The notes under the pieces were generated by a model. It saw only the letters and a list, made by a program, of their open reading frames with translations, searched no databases and was not told where the DNA came from. Positions 23,660-35,155 of a stretch of 64,000 nucleotides of DNA are shown piece after piece. Position 1 is the stretch's first letter. Every line of letters starts with the position of its first letter. This DNA comes from Daldinia sp. FL1419. Lineage: Eukaryota; Ascomycota; Sordariomycetes; Xylariales; Hypoxylaceae. The position numbers and the translations under genes were made by a program. The stretch covers positions 1-64,000 of the forward strand of contig MU623437.1 in NCBI GenBank assembly GCA_025201765.1. Direction: 5' to 3'.

Positions 23660-24436
23660 CTATCCCTCCCTAACGAGCCAAGAGCCGTCAAAATCGCCCG
23701 TGCTCCCATCGGCCGTTCCTTCGCGCGGGGTCCAAGCGGGGCGGGCAAGGCTCTGGCGCGCAACGTCGCAGTCAATATTGATATCGGTGATGAGGGCGTC
23801 TAGGGAGGCGTAGTCGCGCTCCTCACGAACGAAACCGAGTATTAGAAGGCGCATGGGGGCATCGTAGAAGTCGGCGCCGAACTCGCGCAGGACGTGCACC
23901 TCGGCGGAACGCACAGAGTTTTTGTAGAAGGGATTGTAACCGATGGACATTACCATGGGGTAAATTTGCCAGCGCTTTTGCGACGATGATGGGGAGGTGA
24001 TAGTGGCAGAGTTGAGCGCCTCTTTGGTGGTAAGGCTGGAGGGAGTCGAAGATACGGAGGGAAAGGTCTCGGATGCTGTGCTGACGGACGTTATCGTCGT
24101 AGGTGGAGGAGGGTGAGAGGCGGGAGGCGCGTCGACAGCGGCGCGAGGGTTGGAGCGATGGCGGGGTTCTTGGGTTTGCACATCGTCGGTGTCTTGTCTG
24201 TCGGGGTGCGAAGAAGGTAAGGCTAGCGCGGCGTAGCCAAAGTAGACGCCCGATTTGACATCAGCGATCCAAGGCGTAGCGACGGAATCGACGGGGAGGT
24301 TCGCGGTCGGGATGCCAAGCTCCTTGGAGCCACGGCCGAAACCGGATATGACGGTGCCTTCCATGCGCAAGGGGTACGGGGGCTCCGGACCGGAATCTGC
24401 GTATAGGACCCGCGGGCGATCCTCCGCAGCTGCCAT
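23660..24436 (-). CDS. fmn1: riboflavin kinase
   Basis: Phosphorylates riboflavin with ATP to give FMN. Single exon, 258 residues from the ATG at 24436. The kinase signature is clear in PYPLRMEGTVISGFGRGSKE, LGIPTANLPVD (the TAN nucleotide and Mg site) and SGVYFGYAAL. The second half of the barrel is in YPMVMSIGYNPFYKNS, SAEVHVLREFGADFYDAPMR and LGFVREERDYASLDALITDI, with an acidic, Arg-containing end. Between these two blocks (about residues 77-150) lies a long Ser/Thr/Pro-rich insertion with no homology I can name. The core lengths on both sides are normal, so the insertion is a loop and not a frame error. RIB3, an earlier step of the pathway, is 22 kb away and not linked as an operon. Confidence 0.93.
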   Translation of the reverse strand: MAAAEDRPRVLYADSGPEPPYPLRMEGTVISGFGRGSKELGIPTANLPVDSVATPWIADVKSGVYFGYAALALPSSHPDRQDTDDVQTQEPRHRSNPRAAVDAPPASHPPPPTTITSVSTASETFPSVSSTPSSLTTKEALNSATITSPSSSQKRWQIYPMVMSIGYNPFYKNSVRSAEVHVLREFGADFYDAPMRLLILGFVREERDYASLDALITDINIDCDVARQSLARPAWTPREGTADGSTGDFDGSWLVREG

Positions 24437-26437
24437 GGCGTTCGATTTCGGGGGGTGGATTTGGAAGGATGGATTTCGTCGTATATAACCGATTACCTAG
24501 ATGGGAGATTGCGCTGACTTGGCGTTTGTAAGGCGGTTGTTTCTCTTCTTTCTTTTTTTTTTGTCCTGGTTGTTGCGATGTGCGACAAGGATGTTTCTGG
24601 GATTCACAGCGGGGTTTGTTTGTCTTTGGATAGTTATGCAATTAAGATGTAATTAATCTAGGTATGTGTTTAATCGTTCTTATAATTGTCAAAGAAATTG
24701 TGACGGGTTCGTATTTATAATATTAGGATGCGTCTATCTAGAATAGAAAGTACGACTATAAAGAAGCAGTAGCATTACATAACAGGTAGGTTAGTTATAT
24801 AAAGTCGGTTCAGAGTTTGATGGCTCCCCATGGACGTTGATGGAACTTATTAGTTGCATAGTGGGGGGAATTTACCATGCCTGCTATGTACCTAAATCAT
24901 ATATCATATGTATATCGCCAATCTCAAATTACATAAGATGGATCCTGCATTATCGATAATTACCTGGTACCTACCTAGGTACGTATAGGTATCTTGCATA
25001 CCACTTATTAGACTTGTGTGGCAAGTCCAAATAGTAGGTGCTTATGTGACCTTGGTTCTTTTGGGGAGCGGAGAATATATTCTATTATAAAACCTCCGGG
25101 GAAGCTTCCATAAGGCTTAGAACATACCTAGGTACGTACCTATACAGCATATTCCTCGAGACATAGGTAAAACACATAGTAGGTACTTATCTACCTAGGT
25201 ACTCGTGGGCTTATTATCAATCTTCAATTGCCTTATACTAACGCAAGTTAAAATACCTTAACGTTATAATTAAACACCTAAGCGCGGACCTCGCTACCTA
25301 GGTACTTAGCAACGACCCGGAGCTAGTATAACACTAACGGTTAGTATAACACGAGTATAACACTACCTATGTATAATCATACATGTCGTTGGTTGTTTCA
25401 TCTCCTTCTAGATGCCTGAACGCCTAGATCGCAACTAACGAGTTAAGGTTCGTCCTAGGTAAAAGGAATAGTCCAATGCTGTGTGTTACTAGAGTTCATT
25501 GTTCGGTTTAAACCTATTCTTAGAATAAGCCACCAAGTATTTATAGATTAATTACAAAGTATTTGTACTCGAGCAGACCGTAATCTGTCTCCTACCGCAG
25601 ACAACAGCAACGTTAATACGCCGTTCGACTCGTGAAAGCCAGACTCATCAAGATATGAAATTATATAAACAGTTCAAGTTTTCGTGCTATATCCTAGATG
25701 ATATGGATTGGAAGATGCCTGTGCTCAACACAACACTATCCCAAATTCCAACCATAAATCCAAAACAACGAATTGAATTAGTTCAACAGCTTCTAACATC
25801 ATATCGTAAATTCGTCACTTGCCGTAGAGGTCCGGTAAATATCATAACTCAGTACCTCGAGCCTAAGGCAGCATGCCATCGACGTCCGGTCAAAGTATAG
25901 GTATTCGTTAGCCATTATTTCGCAACACCGAGAACATCATATCTAGGAGGTTTAATATCACATCTCCTTGGACTAGCCCGAGCGTAGTCATCCCTCTTAG
26001 ATTTAAACTACTTCCGTAGCTACGCTAGGTTGGTTACCTAGGTATCGTTATTGATCAACACATGGTCAAGACTCACAGGCGGGAAACAGAGTTTGCACAT
26101 CGCGTCAACAACTAACTAACTCGCGAGGGGTAGGTAGAGAAGGTTGTGGTTTTGTCTGACCCATTTTCTTAGGATCCGGGGGCGCGTATATGGTTAAATC
26201 CACTTATTATACTAAGTCCTTTGCAACCTGTATATAATAGACATCCTCCTCTGAGACCTAGTGTGTTCTCTCCTTTCCGGCATATCCTATATCACGCCTA
26301 TCCAGCCTGTCCAAGCTGCCGGTGTTTACTTTTTTACTCACGACAACATCCGCGATATCATCTACGACACTTACGGAACAATCATCGTTTCCGACTATTT
26401 GATTCACCTTCGTCACAAACATATTCATTTTAGAGAT
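24437..26437. other. 2-kb intergenic rich in CCTAGGT palindromes
   Basis: AT-rich DNA between fmn1 and the next gene. It is densely sown with TACCTAGGTA-type palindromic words (for example 24971-24982, 25124-25140, 25190-25202 and 25295-25306). A TTATAG/CTAT-rich stretch lies at 25320-25375. No gene seen. A 5' untranslated or missing first exon of the next gene may lie at 26220-26437, where the frame is open from 26261. Confidence 0.5.
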
Positions 26438-27515
26438 ATGCTATATTCGACAGCCAAGATGATCAATTCTGAGGGATTCACTAAAGTGACCCCTATCCGT
26501 CAACAACACACCTACGACATGCAGCCAATCTCACCTGATTTACAAGACCACCAAGATTGGCAGGATGGCAGTATTGCATACCTTAAACACCATAGCGAAC
26601 TTTCCGACGAGTTATACCACACCCTGATAGTTAGCGGCTATGTAAACCAAGCGGCAACGGGGCACCCGGTCATAAGTATGTATTCTCTTAGTCCTTCGTG
26701 ATAGGTAGCTGAATTGTTTCTAACTTTTATCAGTCTTGGAACGTTCCGAGGACTGCCGCTTTTATCTCGTTACCACAATTTCTGCGTACAGTTCCGGACC
26801 ATTCAACAACTATCTTCCGCCATGGAAGCAGTTTTACCATCGCAGAAAGCACCGCGGATCCTTCCGTGCATTTATAGGCTCAGCCAGGCCTGACCGCCGA
26901 CGCCCTTATCTCCAACTCGAAGGGGGAGCGACTCTCCCCAAGCCCCAGACATCATGGGTTTACACCCGTAATCCGTTTGTGGTTCCATCGTCAGCGCTTA
27001 GGATATTCGACAAGGTGCAAGGAGTACTTGAGGGCACAGTGGCAAGAATGACTCGAAGCAGCCTCGAGGATCTGCTTGGTCATTTTCGTGAGGATAGCAA
27101 CTTCGGAAACCGATGGCACTATCCTATAGTTATTGAGATGCTTCAATCCCCGCCGGACTGGCCTTTCGACAGTTACGAGCTTAGACTTTCAGTAGCGCCA
27201 AAAATACCACCACCGATAACCAGTTCAATCCGGACAACAAGCTCGGTCTCTGACACTAGTTCCGACTTAGCTTCCAGTATTTACCAGTGGAATGCCAACA
27301 TGAGAGAATCCTCCTCCGAGCCGGTCATTGTCGTATCGTCTGCTGGCGTTACTATGAGCGACCCTAGAGCGACCCCCAATGCTTCACTCTGGAGCAGCAT
27401 TGTTAAAAGGCCCGTCTCGGGGCGAGACCCCAATTATACCCATCAAACCAATGTATGGGATGATCGGAAGAGATATGCTTCGAAAACACATCTTCAATTT
27501 CAATACGCCAATTAA
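26438..27515 (+). CDS. hypothetical protein, two exons
   Basis: I do not recognise this gene. Proposed exons are 26438-26675 and 26734-27515 (339 residues), joined by a 58-base intron with donor GTATGT and branch-like TCTAAC. The splice makes a continuous HPVIILERSEDCRFYLVTTI. Features seen: no membrane segment, many Trp/Tyr/Pro residues in the first 200 (NNYLPPWKQFYHRRK, KPQTSWVYTRNPFVVPSS), and a Ser/Thr-rich tail. The style suggests a conserved fungal protein with a globular first part. The start is uncertain: the frame is open back to 26261, and CATTTTAG just before the ATG at 26438 could be a splice acceptor of an earlier exon. Confidence 0.6.
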
Positions 27516-28750
27516 ATAAACGGGTTTTGATCCAACACGGCTCGAACTAGTATATACAACAAGGAGGAGGAGGATGTATCAATATTAAAACCAATTCTTT
27601 TGAGTGGCCTTGGTTTATTTCCATATTACGAAGTTACTCAACTAAATTTGAGCCGATTTCTGTCCACTACTATAGTCACGACTTTCGACGACTATGCGCC
27701 ATGGATGCGCCTTATCAGGTCCTATCCTAGATAGAATACACTTACCTGGACGAAAATAAATCATCATCATCATCGTCAGCGACAACAACAGGTGATTAAT
27801 CGACGAGCACGCGAACCGTGCAAAAATTCGGCAAAGGAAAACCATCCTTTCTAGAATGGGATTATCGCACGAAACTAGGGACTCAGCTATCGGAGACTTG
27901 CAACAATAAAACAAAAACGACATTTGTCGCGAGACGCAGCGGCAAGCGGGAATATAAAGGCAAGAACCTCCAATTTAACCCCCTATGCATCGCCAGGCTG
28001 GGCGGCTTGGGATCAAACTCCTGAGTCCACTAATAACTCTCCTATCAGTCTACGACATGGCTCGTGCGCACCGTAGCACCTTCACAACAACGCGCTAGCC
28101 CGACGGTTTCGGGGCCTCGGGGTGCGATGCTAAGAAACCACACGACCAACCAACACCACTCGCAACCGCGGAACCCGATTGTCTCAGCTGGGACGGGATC
28201 TTGACCGAGATCTACTATTTCTTGGCTTAGGCTTCCCTCTCCCTGCACACCGGGCCATAGCTACACTAGAAGCTCCGACACTACTAGTCTACTACTATAC
28301 CTACGACAGTATTTCTCGGCGTTGGAAAATGCTCTGGAAAATGGAATGGGATGGGTATCTAGAAAGGGGGATTTTGGATAGTTTGGATGAGTGAATGCTG
28401 GATTTTGGGAATGCTTTACGGGTTTTGTCCCAAAGCCGGGTTTCCCCGTATTCAGCATAAATTGCTGGCGAATGCGTGTTCGAACTGGGATGACATTTAA
28501 CTGGGATGGTGATGATGGACGAGGATGGTAGTATGTGTACTACTGAATACTAGGGGGATTTGGACGATATCCTAGAGAATAGGTACCGTTGATGATCTGG
28601 CGTATTAATGCTAGTCGACTTTGGATCACTTATAACATGACGACTGCCGTGACATATGTGTTCATAATTCAAGTTTCTCCGTTTCTGCTCAATTGCGACG
28701 CGATGCTATCCGGGAGTGTACATTTCTGAGAATTACTTTCGCCTTCTGCG

Positions 28751-28774
28751 TACCTACCTACCTACCTACCTACC
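28751..28774. repeat. (TACC)6 microsatellite
   Basis: Six perfect TACC units that run into TAGGTA, one of the CCTAGGT-type palindromes common in this window. Confidence 0.85.
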
Positions 28775-29508
28775 TAGGTATGGAGCATAGTTTGATATCC
28801 CATAAGTGCGATCGTGGTATAATATCGCTTAGAGTTGAGGAGTCGTGATTTAAGGAGACCCTGGTAAGCACTCCGCCACAAGGTAACATCGACATTCGAC
28901 AACCTTGACCAATGAGACTCAACAGAGCTTCTCATGTAGTTGATTCGCACCTTCGGAACTCGAGATCGTAAGGGAGACAGGGTAGGGGTTTTGGTAGAGA
29001 TTCTTGGCTCGTGGGTCGTTAGAACTACCTGAAGAAGTACATGGGATTGGGCGTCGATGATCTAAAACTGCATAGTTAGTCGTAAATTAATACCCTTGAT
29101 GGAATCCTCCTACAGCTAGGATCGTCGTTTGGGTTTTCGGCTTAATATTTAGCTGGTATTGTAGTCTCTCTCTCTCATATGAGGGATCATCTATCACGAG
29201 TTGACTTATAATCATATATCCAATTGTATTCGGAAACACGTGGTGTATATCAACAATTACCTGGATAGTCTTATGTCGCTGTTACCTTAATCAACCGTAG
29301 GTCTAAGCGGTGTGGGGATCTCAAGCTGTCAATATGTGGGTTGGAACGCGGATCCAAAGAGTCGCTGCTGACGTCGTATTTTATTTACATCATCTTGGCG
29401 TTTGAACCAATTACGCTCGTCATCGGTGTGGCGGAGTTAATGTCCATGCTCCCCGTTAGAACTCCCCGAGCCCGTCTTTGACAGGATTGTGGGAATTTAG
29501 CCTTGGTT

Positions 29509-29523
29509 GAAATATATATAAAG
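29509..29523 (+). promoter_or_regulatory. TATA-like box of the beta-mannosidase gene
   Basis: A clear ATATATATAAAGG motif about 95-105 bases upstream of the mannosidase ATG at 29618, a usual distance for a fungal TATA box plus a short leader. Confidence 0.5.
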
Positions 29524-29617
29524 GTCATGCTGCGTGGATGTTTTCCAGAAGTTATGACTTGAGTCCTTAGAGCTCGTCGTCAACTATCAGCTCGCCTTGA
29601 CTACGACAACGGACGAC

Positions 29618-32434
29618 ATGCGCTTCGTCCACCTACTCTCGTCGGCAGCTGTGGCTGCCGCCGCCAACGTTGTTGACTTATCCGGCGTAGATTGGACGCT
29701 TACAAACGACGAAAAGGATATATCAGTTCCTGGTAAAGTGCCCTCGCAGACTCATCTGGATCTGTTTGCCGCGAAAGTCATAGATGATCCGTATCGTGGG
29801 CTGAATGACTTCGACCTACGATGGGTGGCTATGGCGGACTGGAACTACACCGCTCAGGTTTCTGGTCTATCAAAAGACGAGGGTCTGAGCACATTCTTGC
29901 TTTTCAACGGTCTCGATACGTTCGCAAACATTAGCCTCTGCTCTAAATCTGTCGCGAACACGAATAACCAGTTCCGCCAGTATTTCTTCGATGTCTCCGA
30001 TATTCTCTCCGGTTGCCAATCCGACTCCCCTGAACTTCTGGTTGAGTTCGGTAGTGCTCCCAGAATCGCCAACGAGCTAGCGGCCCTACCCGGAGCTCCC
30101 ACTTGGCCCAAGGGCCCCCCTATTGATCTTGAGATCTCTTTCGAATTCGGAAACCGCCAGTTTATTCGAAAAGAGCAGTCGGATTTTGGCTGGGATTGGG
30201 GCCCAGCTTTCGCCCCGGCCGGTATCTGGCAAAAGGCTTGGGTCGTGCAATTACAAAAGGAAGAAGTTCACGTTCGTAACTCGGTCTTGGATATCTATCG
30301 CGAGGGCCAGCTGAACCTCATCCCTCCTAACCAAAATGCCAATTGGGTCTTGAACGCCAGCGTCGATGTAATCGGAACCGTCCCGGAAGGGGCGACTATG
30401 AACTATAAGATTGTCGACCTTGCTACCAAGCAGGAGGTTGGCAGCGGGGATCTGACAAACGTGACGAACTATGGAGACGTGATCATTGGTCAGGTTGTTC
30501 TAGGTGGCGAAGACTACAAGCTATGGTGGCCTAACGGACTGGGAGCACAGAACCTTTACAATATCACTATCGATGTAGTATCCAAGTCGGGCAAGAACTT
30601 GGCTTCGGTAGAGAAGCGCTCCGGATTCCGAACGATCGTTATGAATCAGGGCGAAGTTACAGAGGAAGAGATTGCTCAGGGAGTAGCTCCGGGTAACCAC
30701 TGGCACTTCGAGGTTAACGGCCAACCATTCTATGCAAAGGGTAGCAACTTTATCCCGCCGGATACCTTCTGGCCACGAGTAACGCCGGAGAAGATCCGGA
30801 CCATGTTTGATTCTGTTGTTGGCGCAAACATGAACATGCTTCGTGTCTGGGCCGGTGGCGCCTATCTCCCCGATTTCATATACGATCTTGCAGACGAGAT
30901 GGGAATATTCCTCTGGTCCGAGTTCCAATATGGAGATGCTCTTTATCCTGTCGACGAAGATTTCCTCGAGAACGCTCGCATCGAGGCTGTTTACAACGTC
31001 CGCCGTGTTAACCATCACCCTTCGTTGGCTCTATGGGCCGGGAACAACGAAGTTGAGCTCGTGATGCTGCTCTTACTTGAGATTATCGCACCGGATAAGC
31101 TTGAATACTACAAGCACCACTTCGAGATCCTATTCTTGGAAAACTTGGTGCCCGCAGTCTTCGGAAACAGTCGTAGTATCAGCTATATGGCCAGCAGTGC
31201 GAACAACGGATACTTGTCTCTTGATTTCAATAGACCGATGCCGATTGTCGAGCGATACCTCAACACCACACCGGGACATATCTATGGGGATACCGACTAC
31301 TACAACTACGATATTTGGCAGGCGTTTAACATATCATCTTATCCGGTTGGCCGATTCTCAGCTGAATTTGGTTTCACTAGTATGCCCAGCATCAACTCGT
31401 GGAGGAATGCAGTTGATGAAAAGGACCTGTCATACAACAGCTCGACCATCGTGCTCCGAAACCACCACAACCCGCCCCGCGGACTCAACACAAGCGACTT
31501 CGAACAGGCGAGCACGGGTATGATCCAAATGACTAACGGTGTCGAGTATTACTACCCCACTCCCTTAAAATCGGACCCCATTGCCAATTTCTCTGCTTGG
31601 TGTCACTCGACGCAGGTCTTCCAGGCGGACTTCTATAAGAGCCAAATCGAATTCTACCGTATCGGTTCCGGACGACCTGAGCGCCAACTCGGAAGCTTGT
31701 ACTGGCAACTGCAGGATGTCTGGCAGGCACCGACGTGGTCGAGTATCGAGTACGAGGGCCGATGGAAGGTCTTGCACTACACCGCCAAGGACATTTATAG
31801 CCCCATCATCGTCGCAAACCTCTGGAACGTCACAACCGGTATTCTAGAAGTCTATGCAGTGAGCGACCTGTGGGAAGAAATTAAGGGCAAGGCCAGTCTT
31901 GGATGGATTGGCTGGGATGGCAAGGCTCTCGACATCGATACAGCTGATATCGAGGCGGGAGATGTGGACTTTACCGTCGGACCACTTAACACCACGCTTC
32001 TCGCAAGAGTGGACATGAACAAGCTAAAGTCGGGCTCGTTCAATGCTAGCAACGCCCTGCTTGTGGCCAACTTAACCGCTACCGGAACGCCGCCAAACAG
32101 CGGGGCAACCAAGACCTTTACGCACACCAACTACTTTACGCCCACGCCCTTGGCCTCTGCTTCTCTAGTCGATCCCGGCCTAAGCGTCGAGCACGACAGC
32201 AGCGCCAAGGAGTTTGTGGTCCGAGCGGATAAGGGAACGAGTGTCTGGACTTGGGTCCATGTGGGAGAGAAGGACGCCGACGACGTCATTGTGGCTTTCG
32301 AAGACAACGGGTTCTTGCTAAAGAAGGGCGAGGAGAAACGTATAGGATACCGTGTCGTTAGCGATAACGGACAAAAGGCGGGATGGGAGAGTAGAGTTGG
32401 TGTTAGCAGCGTTTGGGATAATACCTTGCCGTGA
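29618..32434 (+). CDS. mndA: secreted beta-mannosidase A (GH2)
   Basis: Exo-acting enzyme that removes terminal beta-1,4-mannose from manno-oligosaccharides, acting outside the cell. Single exon, 938 residues from the ATG at 29618. A signal peptide is visible (MRFVHLLSSAAVAAAA). The N-terminal sugar-binding domain has VPGKVPSQTHLDLFAAK and DDPYRGLNDFDLRWVA. A middle motif QSDFGWDWGPAFAPAGIW is typical of GH2 mannosidases. The catalytic barrel shows GQPFYAKGSNFIPPDTF, RVWAGGAYLPDFIYDLAD, the acid/base Glu in WAGNNEVE (near residue 477) and the nucleophile Glu in FSAEFGFTS (near 582). Many NxS/T sites fit secretion. Length matches the approximately 930-residue fungal enzymes. It is followed on the same strand by another secreted polysaccharide enzyme (CE1 esterase), but with an unrelated gene between. 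Confidence 0.95.
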   Translation: MRFVHLLSSAAVAAAANVVDLSGVDWTLTNDEKDISVPGKVPSQTHLDLFAAKVIDDPYRGLNDFDLRWVAMADWNYTAQVSGLSKDEGLSTFLLFNGLDTFANISLCSKSVANTNNQFRQYFFDVSDILSGCQSDSPELLVEFGSAPRIANELAALPGAPTWPKGPPIDLEISFEFGNRQFIRKEQSDFGWDWGPAFAPAGIWQKAWVVQLQKEEVHVRNSVLDIYREGQLNLIPPNQNANWVLNASVDVIGTVPEGATMNYKIVDLATKQEVGSGDLTNVTNYGDVIIGQVVLGGEDYKLWWPNGLGAQNLYNITIDVVSKSGKNLASVEKRSGFRTIVMNQGEVTEEEIAQGVAPGNHWHFEVNGQPFYAKGSNFIPPDTFWPRVTPEKIRTMFDSVVGANMNMLRVWAGGAYLPDFIYDLADEMGIFLWSEFQYGDALYPVDEDFLENARIEAVYNVRRVNHHPSLALWAGNNEVELVMLLLLEIIAPDKLEYYKHHFEILFLENLVPAVFGNSRSISYMASSANNGYLSLDFNRPMPIVERYLNTTPGHIYGDTDYYNYDIWQAFNISSYPVGRFSAEFGFTSMPSINSWRNAVDEKDLSYNSSTIVLRNHHNPPRGLNTSDFEQASTGMIQMTNGVEYYYPTPLKSDPIANFSAWCHSTQVFQADFYKSQIEFYRIGSGRPERQLGSLYWQLQDVWQAPTWSSIEYEGRWKVLHYTAKDIYSPIIVANLWNVTTGILEVYAVSDLWEEIKGKASLGWIGWDGKALDIDTADIEAGDVDFTVGPLNTTLLARVDMNKLKSGSFNASNALLVANLTATGTPPNSGATKTFTHTNYFTPTPLASASLVDPGLSVEHDSSAKEFVVRADKGTSVWTWVHVGEKDADDVIVAFEDNGFLLKKGEEKRIGYRVVSDNGQKAGWESRVGVSSVWDNTLP

Positions 32435-33165
32435 GGAGTGGGAGCAAAATAGGGGGCGAGACATAAAGTGACAGCATGCAGGTAATACTCTAATTCAGCT
32501 ACTCAAGTACCTAATTATATTTTTACGAACAAATTTAATTTTCCTAAACTTAATGTCGTATAGAATTTTATCTCGATGAGAATAGTTTATCGGGTGCCTG
32601 GCATTTCTCTATTCTCTTCTGCCGTGTAACTGAACCTAACGTGATCCTAACTAATCCGATTTATGCAGCACCTATTCAAACATCAGTACTCTTAGCCTTT
32701 ATGTTTCTAAATGTCTTATAAAACAAGTCCCTTTATCCTAGATATATGTAGGGGTTTTGTAGATACATACCTCGTGACAGGAAAATAATGGATCCCCTTT
32801 TCTCGTCGGCGTTGAAGACGATAGCAGGTTAGCAATCAATAAATAGTAACGGATGTTAAATTTGGAAGGATCTATAGTTATATGCACAAGAAGCAGACTA
32901 CATAGCGACAAGCACCTTCTAAGAAAATGTGCCTGCGTGGTAGTTTATACCATTACTTGGGCGAGCATAGTCCATAGACGAAAAGGGGCCAGGATTACAA
33001 GTGTCAGCCAGCCGACAAAGATGTCGACGACCTGACAGCACGAGAAATTCAATTTGGCATTAACGGGTCTGAGGACTCTTACGGACCTAGGTATACCATT
33101 AGATTTCCAAAATTCCATATTCGTGCCGTGAATTAGTACACTCTTCGGCTTTAAACGTTCGAATC
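32435..33165. other. intergenic
   Basis: AT-rich spacer between two + genes. No gene seen. Confidence 0.5.
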
Positions 33166-34529
33166 ATGCGCTATGTTCCTCAAAATAAAATCGAGCCCGA
33201 GCGCGTGGCTAACATCATGCTATCATGGCACTCCCTCGAAGTAGTATCGTGTAGGAAAATGCAAACATTATGGGCAGGGTACGGGTACATCTACGAGCTC
33301 AAAGCTCGAGCCACTAGCAACGAAGCTGCAGCTGAGCTCCGAAGGATATTAAACCTTGATACTCTTAATACCGACGAGGGCGAAGAATTATTCCCTCTGA
33401 TTCTCAAATACATTGCACCCCCGCAGACAAATTTAGATTCTAAAGATGAAGGCCATTTACGCAAATTAATGAGCTACGGAGTTGAGCAATACTTTTATAG
33501 CTCTATAGCCCCTTTCTTAGAGGAGGACACGGCCGTGGCGCGATGTATCGCCACGACACTAGAGTCTTACGGCAAACCTGGTGCGGAGATGCTCCAAGGT
33601 TTAACGGCGACAAGTATGTAACAACTTGGATTCGTCTTCGGCTTTCTATATGTCTTACCAGCTCTCATTATGACGAAAGCTAACTCATTCTTACAGTCAT
33701 GTCCGACTTGAGGCCTAAGTTTCCTATAGCCGGAGAAAAGAGGTCTGAACTGAACGAGAAGCAAGTATACGCTGCATTGGATTGGCTGTCCAGCTTTCAC
33801 AGGGCCAGCCGGAGATTAGTGCCTAAGAATCTGCAAGAATACCTGCTTCCTCCTCTCGAGGAAGCCGAGAGACGACGGGATGGAGACGGCTCTGGAAAGA
33901 GGCTGTGGCTTAATGGAGGATATACATATCTCGCCACTCGTCGAACAGAGTACGCAACGCTTACAGAAGATGAAGACTCGGAATGGTCCACTCTCTGCAC
34001 GCCAATCGTCCCGGGCGGAAAGTCCATCTCCGAGATAGTGGCTGACTTCTTAACTCCACATGGCCGAGACCACGAGACCCTCATCCACGGTGATGTCAAG
34101 TCCGAAAACTTGTTTACAACTGAACCCGGTCAAAAAGTCGCCTTTTTCGATTTTCAATATGTCGGTCTCGGGTTAGGTGCCTGCGATCTTGCTAAGCTGT
34201 TTACTTGTTCGGTCCCACTGGAATTACTTGTAGACGAAGATAATATCCCTAACGAGCTCCCGATGGGCAAGGGCGAGGAAAAGTTCCTCACATATTATCA
34301 TTCGAAGTTAACTAATGACTTCAAAGATGCAGAAGGGCGGAAGCAGGAGTACGACTGGAGTTTATTTATTCGACATTGGGAGACCGCGTTGGTTGACTGG
34401 CTGAGGTTCCAAGCTTCGTGGGGGTTCTGGGGCAACACGGAATGGCTCGAGGCCAGGGTTCGATTTATTCTAAAGGACCAACAGTGGAAAGACTGGCTTC
34501 AAGGAAGCCTAGACTCTGGATTCGAATAG
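33166..34529 (+). CDS. APH/CHK-like (aminoglycoside/choline-kinase fold) protein
   Basis: Member of the phosphotransferase (APH) fold group, whose fungal members phosphorylate small molecules of mostly unknown identity. Exons 33166-33613 and 33697-34529, 426 residues. The 83-base intron (donor GTATGT, acceptor TTACAG) joins in frame as TATIMSDLRPKF. The catalytic loop is clear in LIHGDVKSENLF, with the catalytic Asp and the Asn. The Mg-binding motif follows as FFDFQYVGLGLGACDLAKL. A helical segment before it (LNEKQVYAALDWLSSFHRAS) fits the family's linker. The N-terminal lobe has YIYELKARATSN, a possible Lys-bearing beta strand. The substrate cannot be told from sequence. Confidence 0.82.
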
Positions 34530-35155
34530 ATATTTACATTATAAATGGCAACTGGGTAGACAGGACGCTCTAGTACGAGATGGGATCATCATGGAGGCTG
34601 AATTAGACTATTTCCGAGTCAAGTAAATGAATATAGTAATGCGTTGTCTGTTATTTTCGTCAGCTAATATTAGTATTTAAGTTGGAGGCTCCCGGACGCG
34701 ACGCTACGTTGGAAGCATCTTTTCGTATTTAGCCGAGAAAGAAAATATGTGAACGACTTGACCTAGACCAACGCGGCGTTTTGACTTTATATGTTTCAAT
34801 ATCAATGGCCTTGCACGCGTCAAGATTGCCACTTGAGACCCTATTCCCCAACTTCTCCGCAGAAGCAATGCTACCTACTGATTAACCGAACGATCCGCTT
34901 TCCGGATTCGGAATGAGGCAGGCCACGATGAATTTACCAACTAGTAGATTAGCCTAAGGGATGAAGACGCAAAGGAGACATCCGGAGAAATGGCAGTGGC
35001 CATATGAGACGTCTACAAGTCTGACCTAGGTAGGGTGAACGGAATCGAAATGTTTATTTACCTTGGGAATCTCCCACCGGATTTTAAGTGATTCTTTGAA
35101 GGAAGTCACTGGGACATCTAAGTTAATACCGGCTCCTGGAAAAAAGAACAGCAAA
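34530..35155. other. intergenic
   Basis: Spacer upstream of the CE1 esterase. No gene seen. Confidence 0.5.

Larger units (their letters stand above)
27516..29617. other. 2.1-kb intergenic
   Basis: No gene supported; short frames on both strands lack family features. Contains the (TACC)n tract at 28751-28774 and the mannosidase promoter near 29510. Confidence 0.5.
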
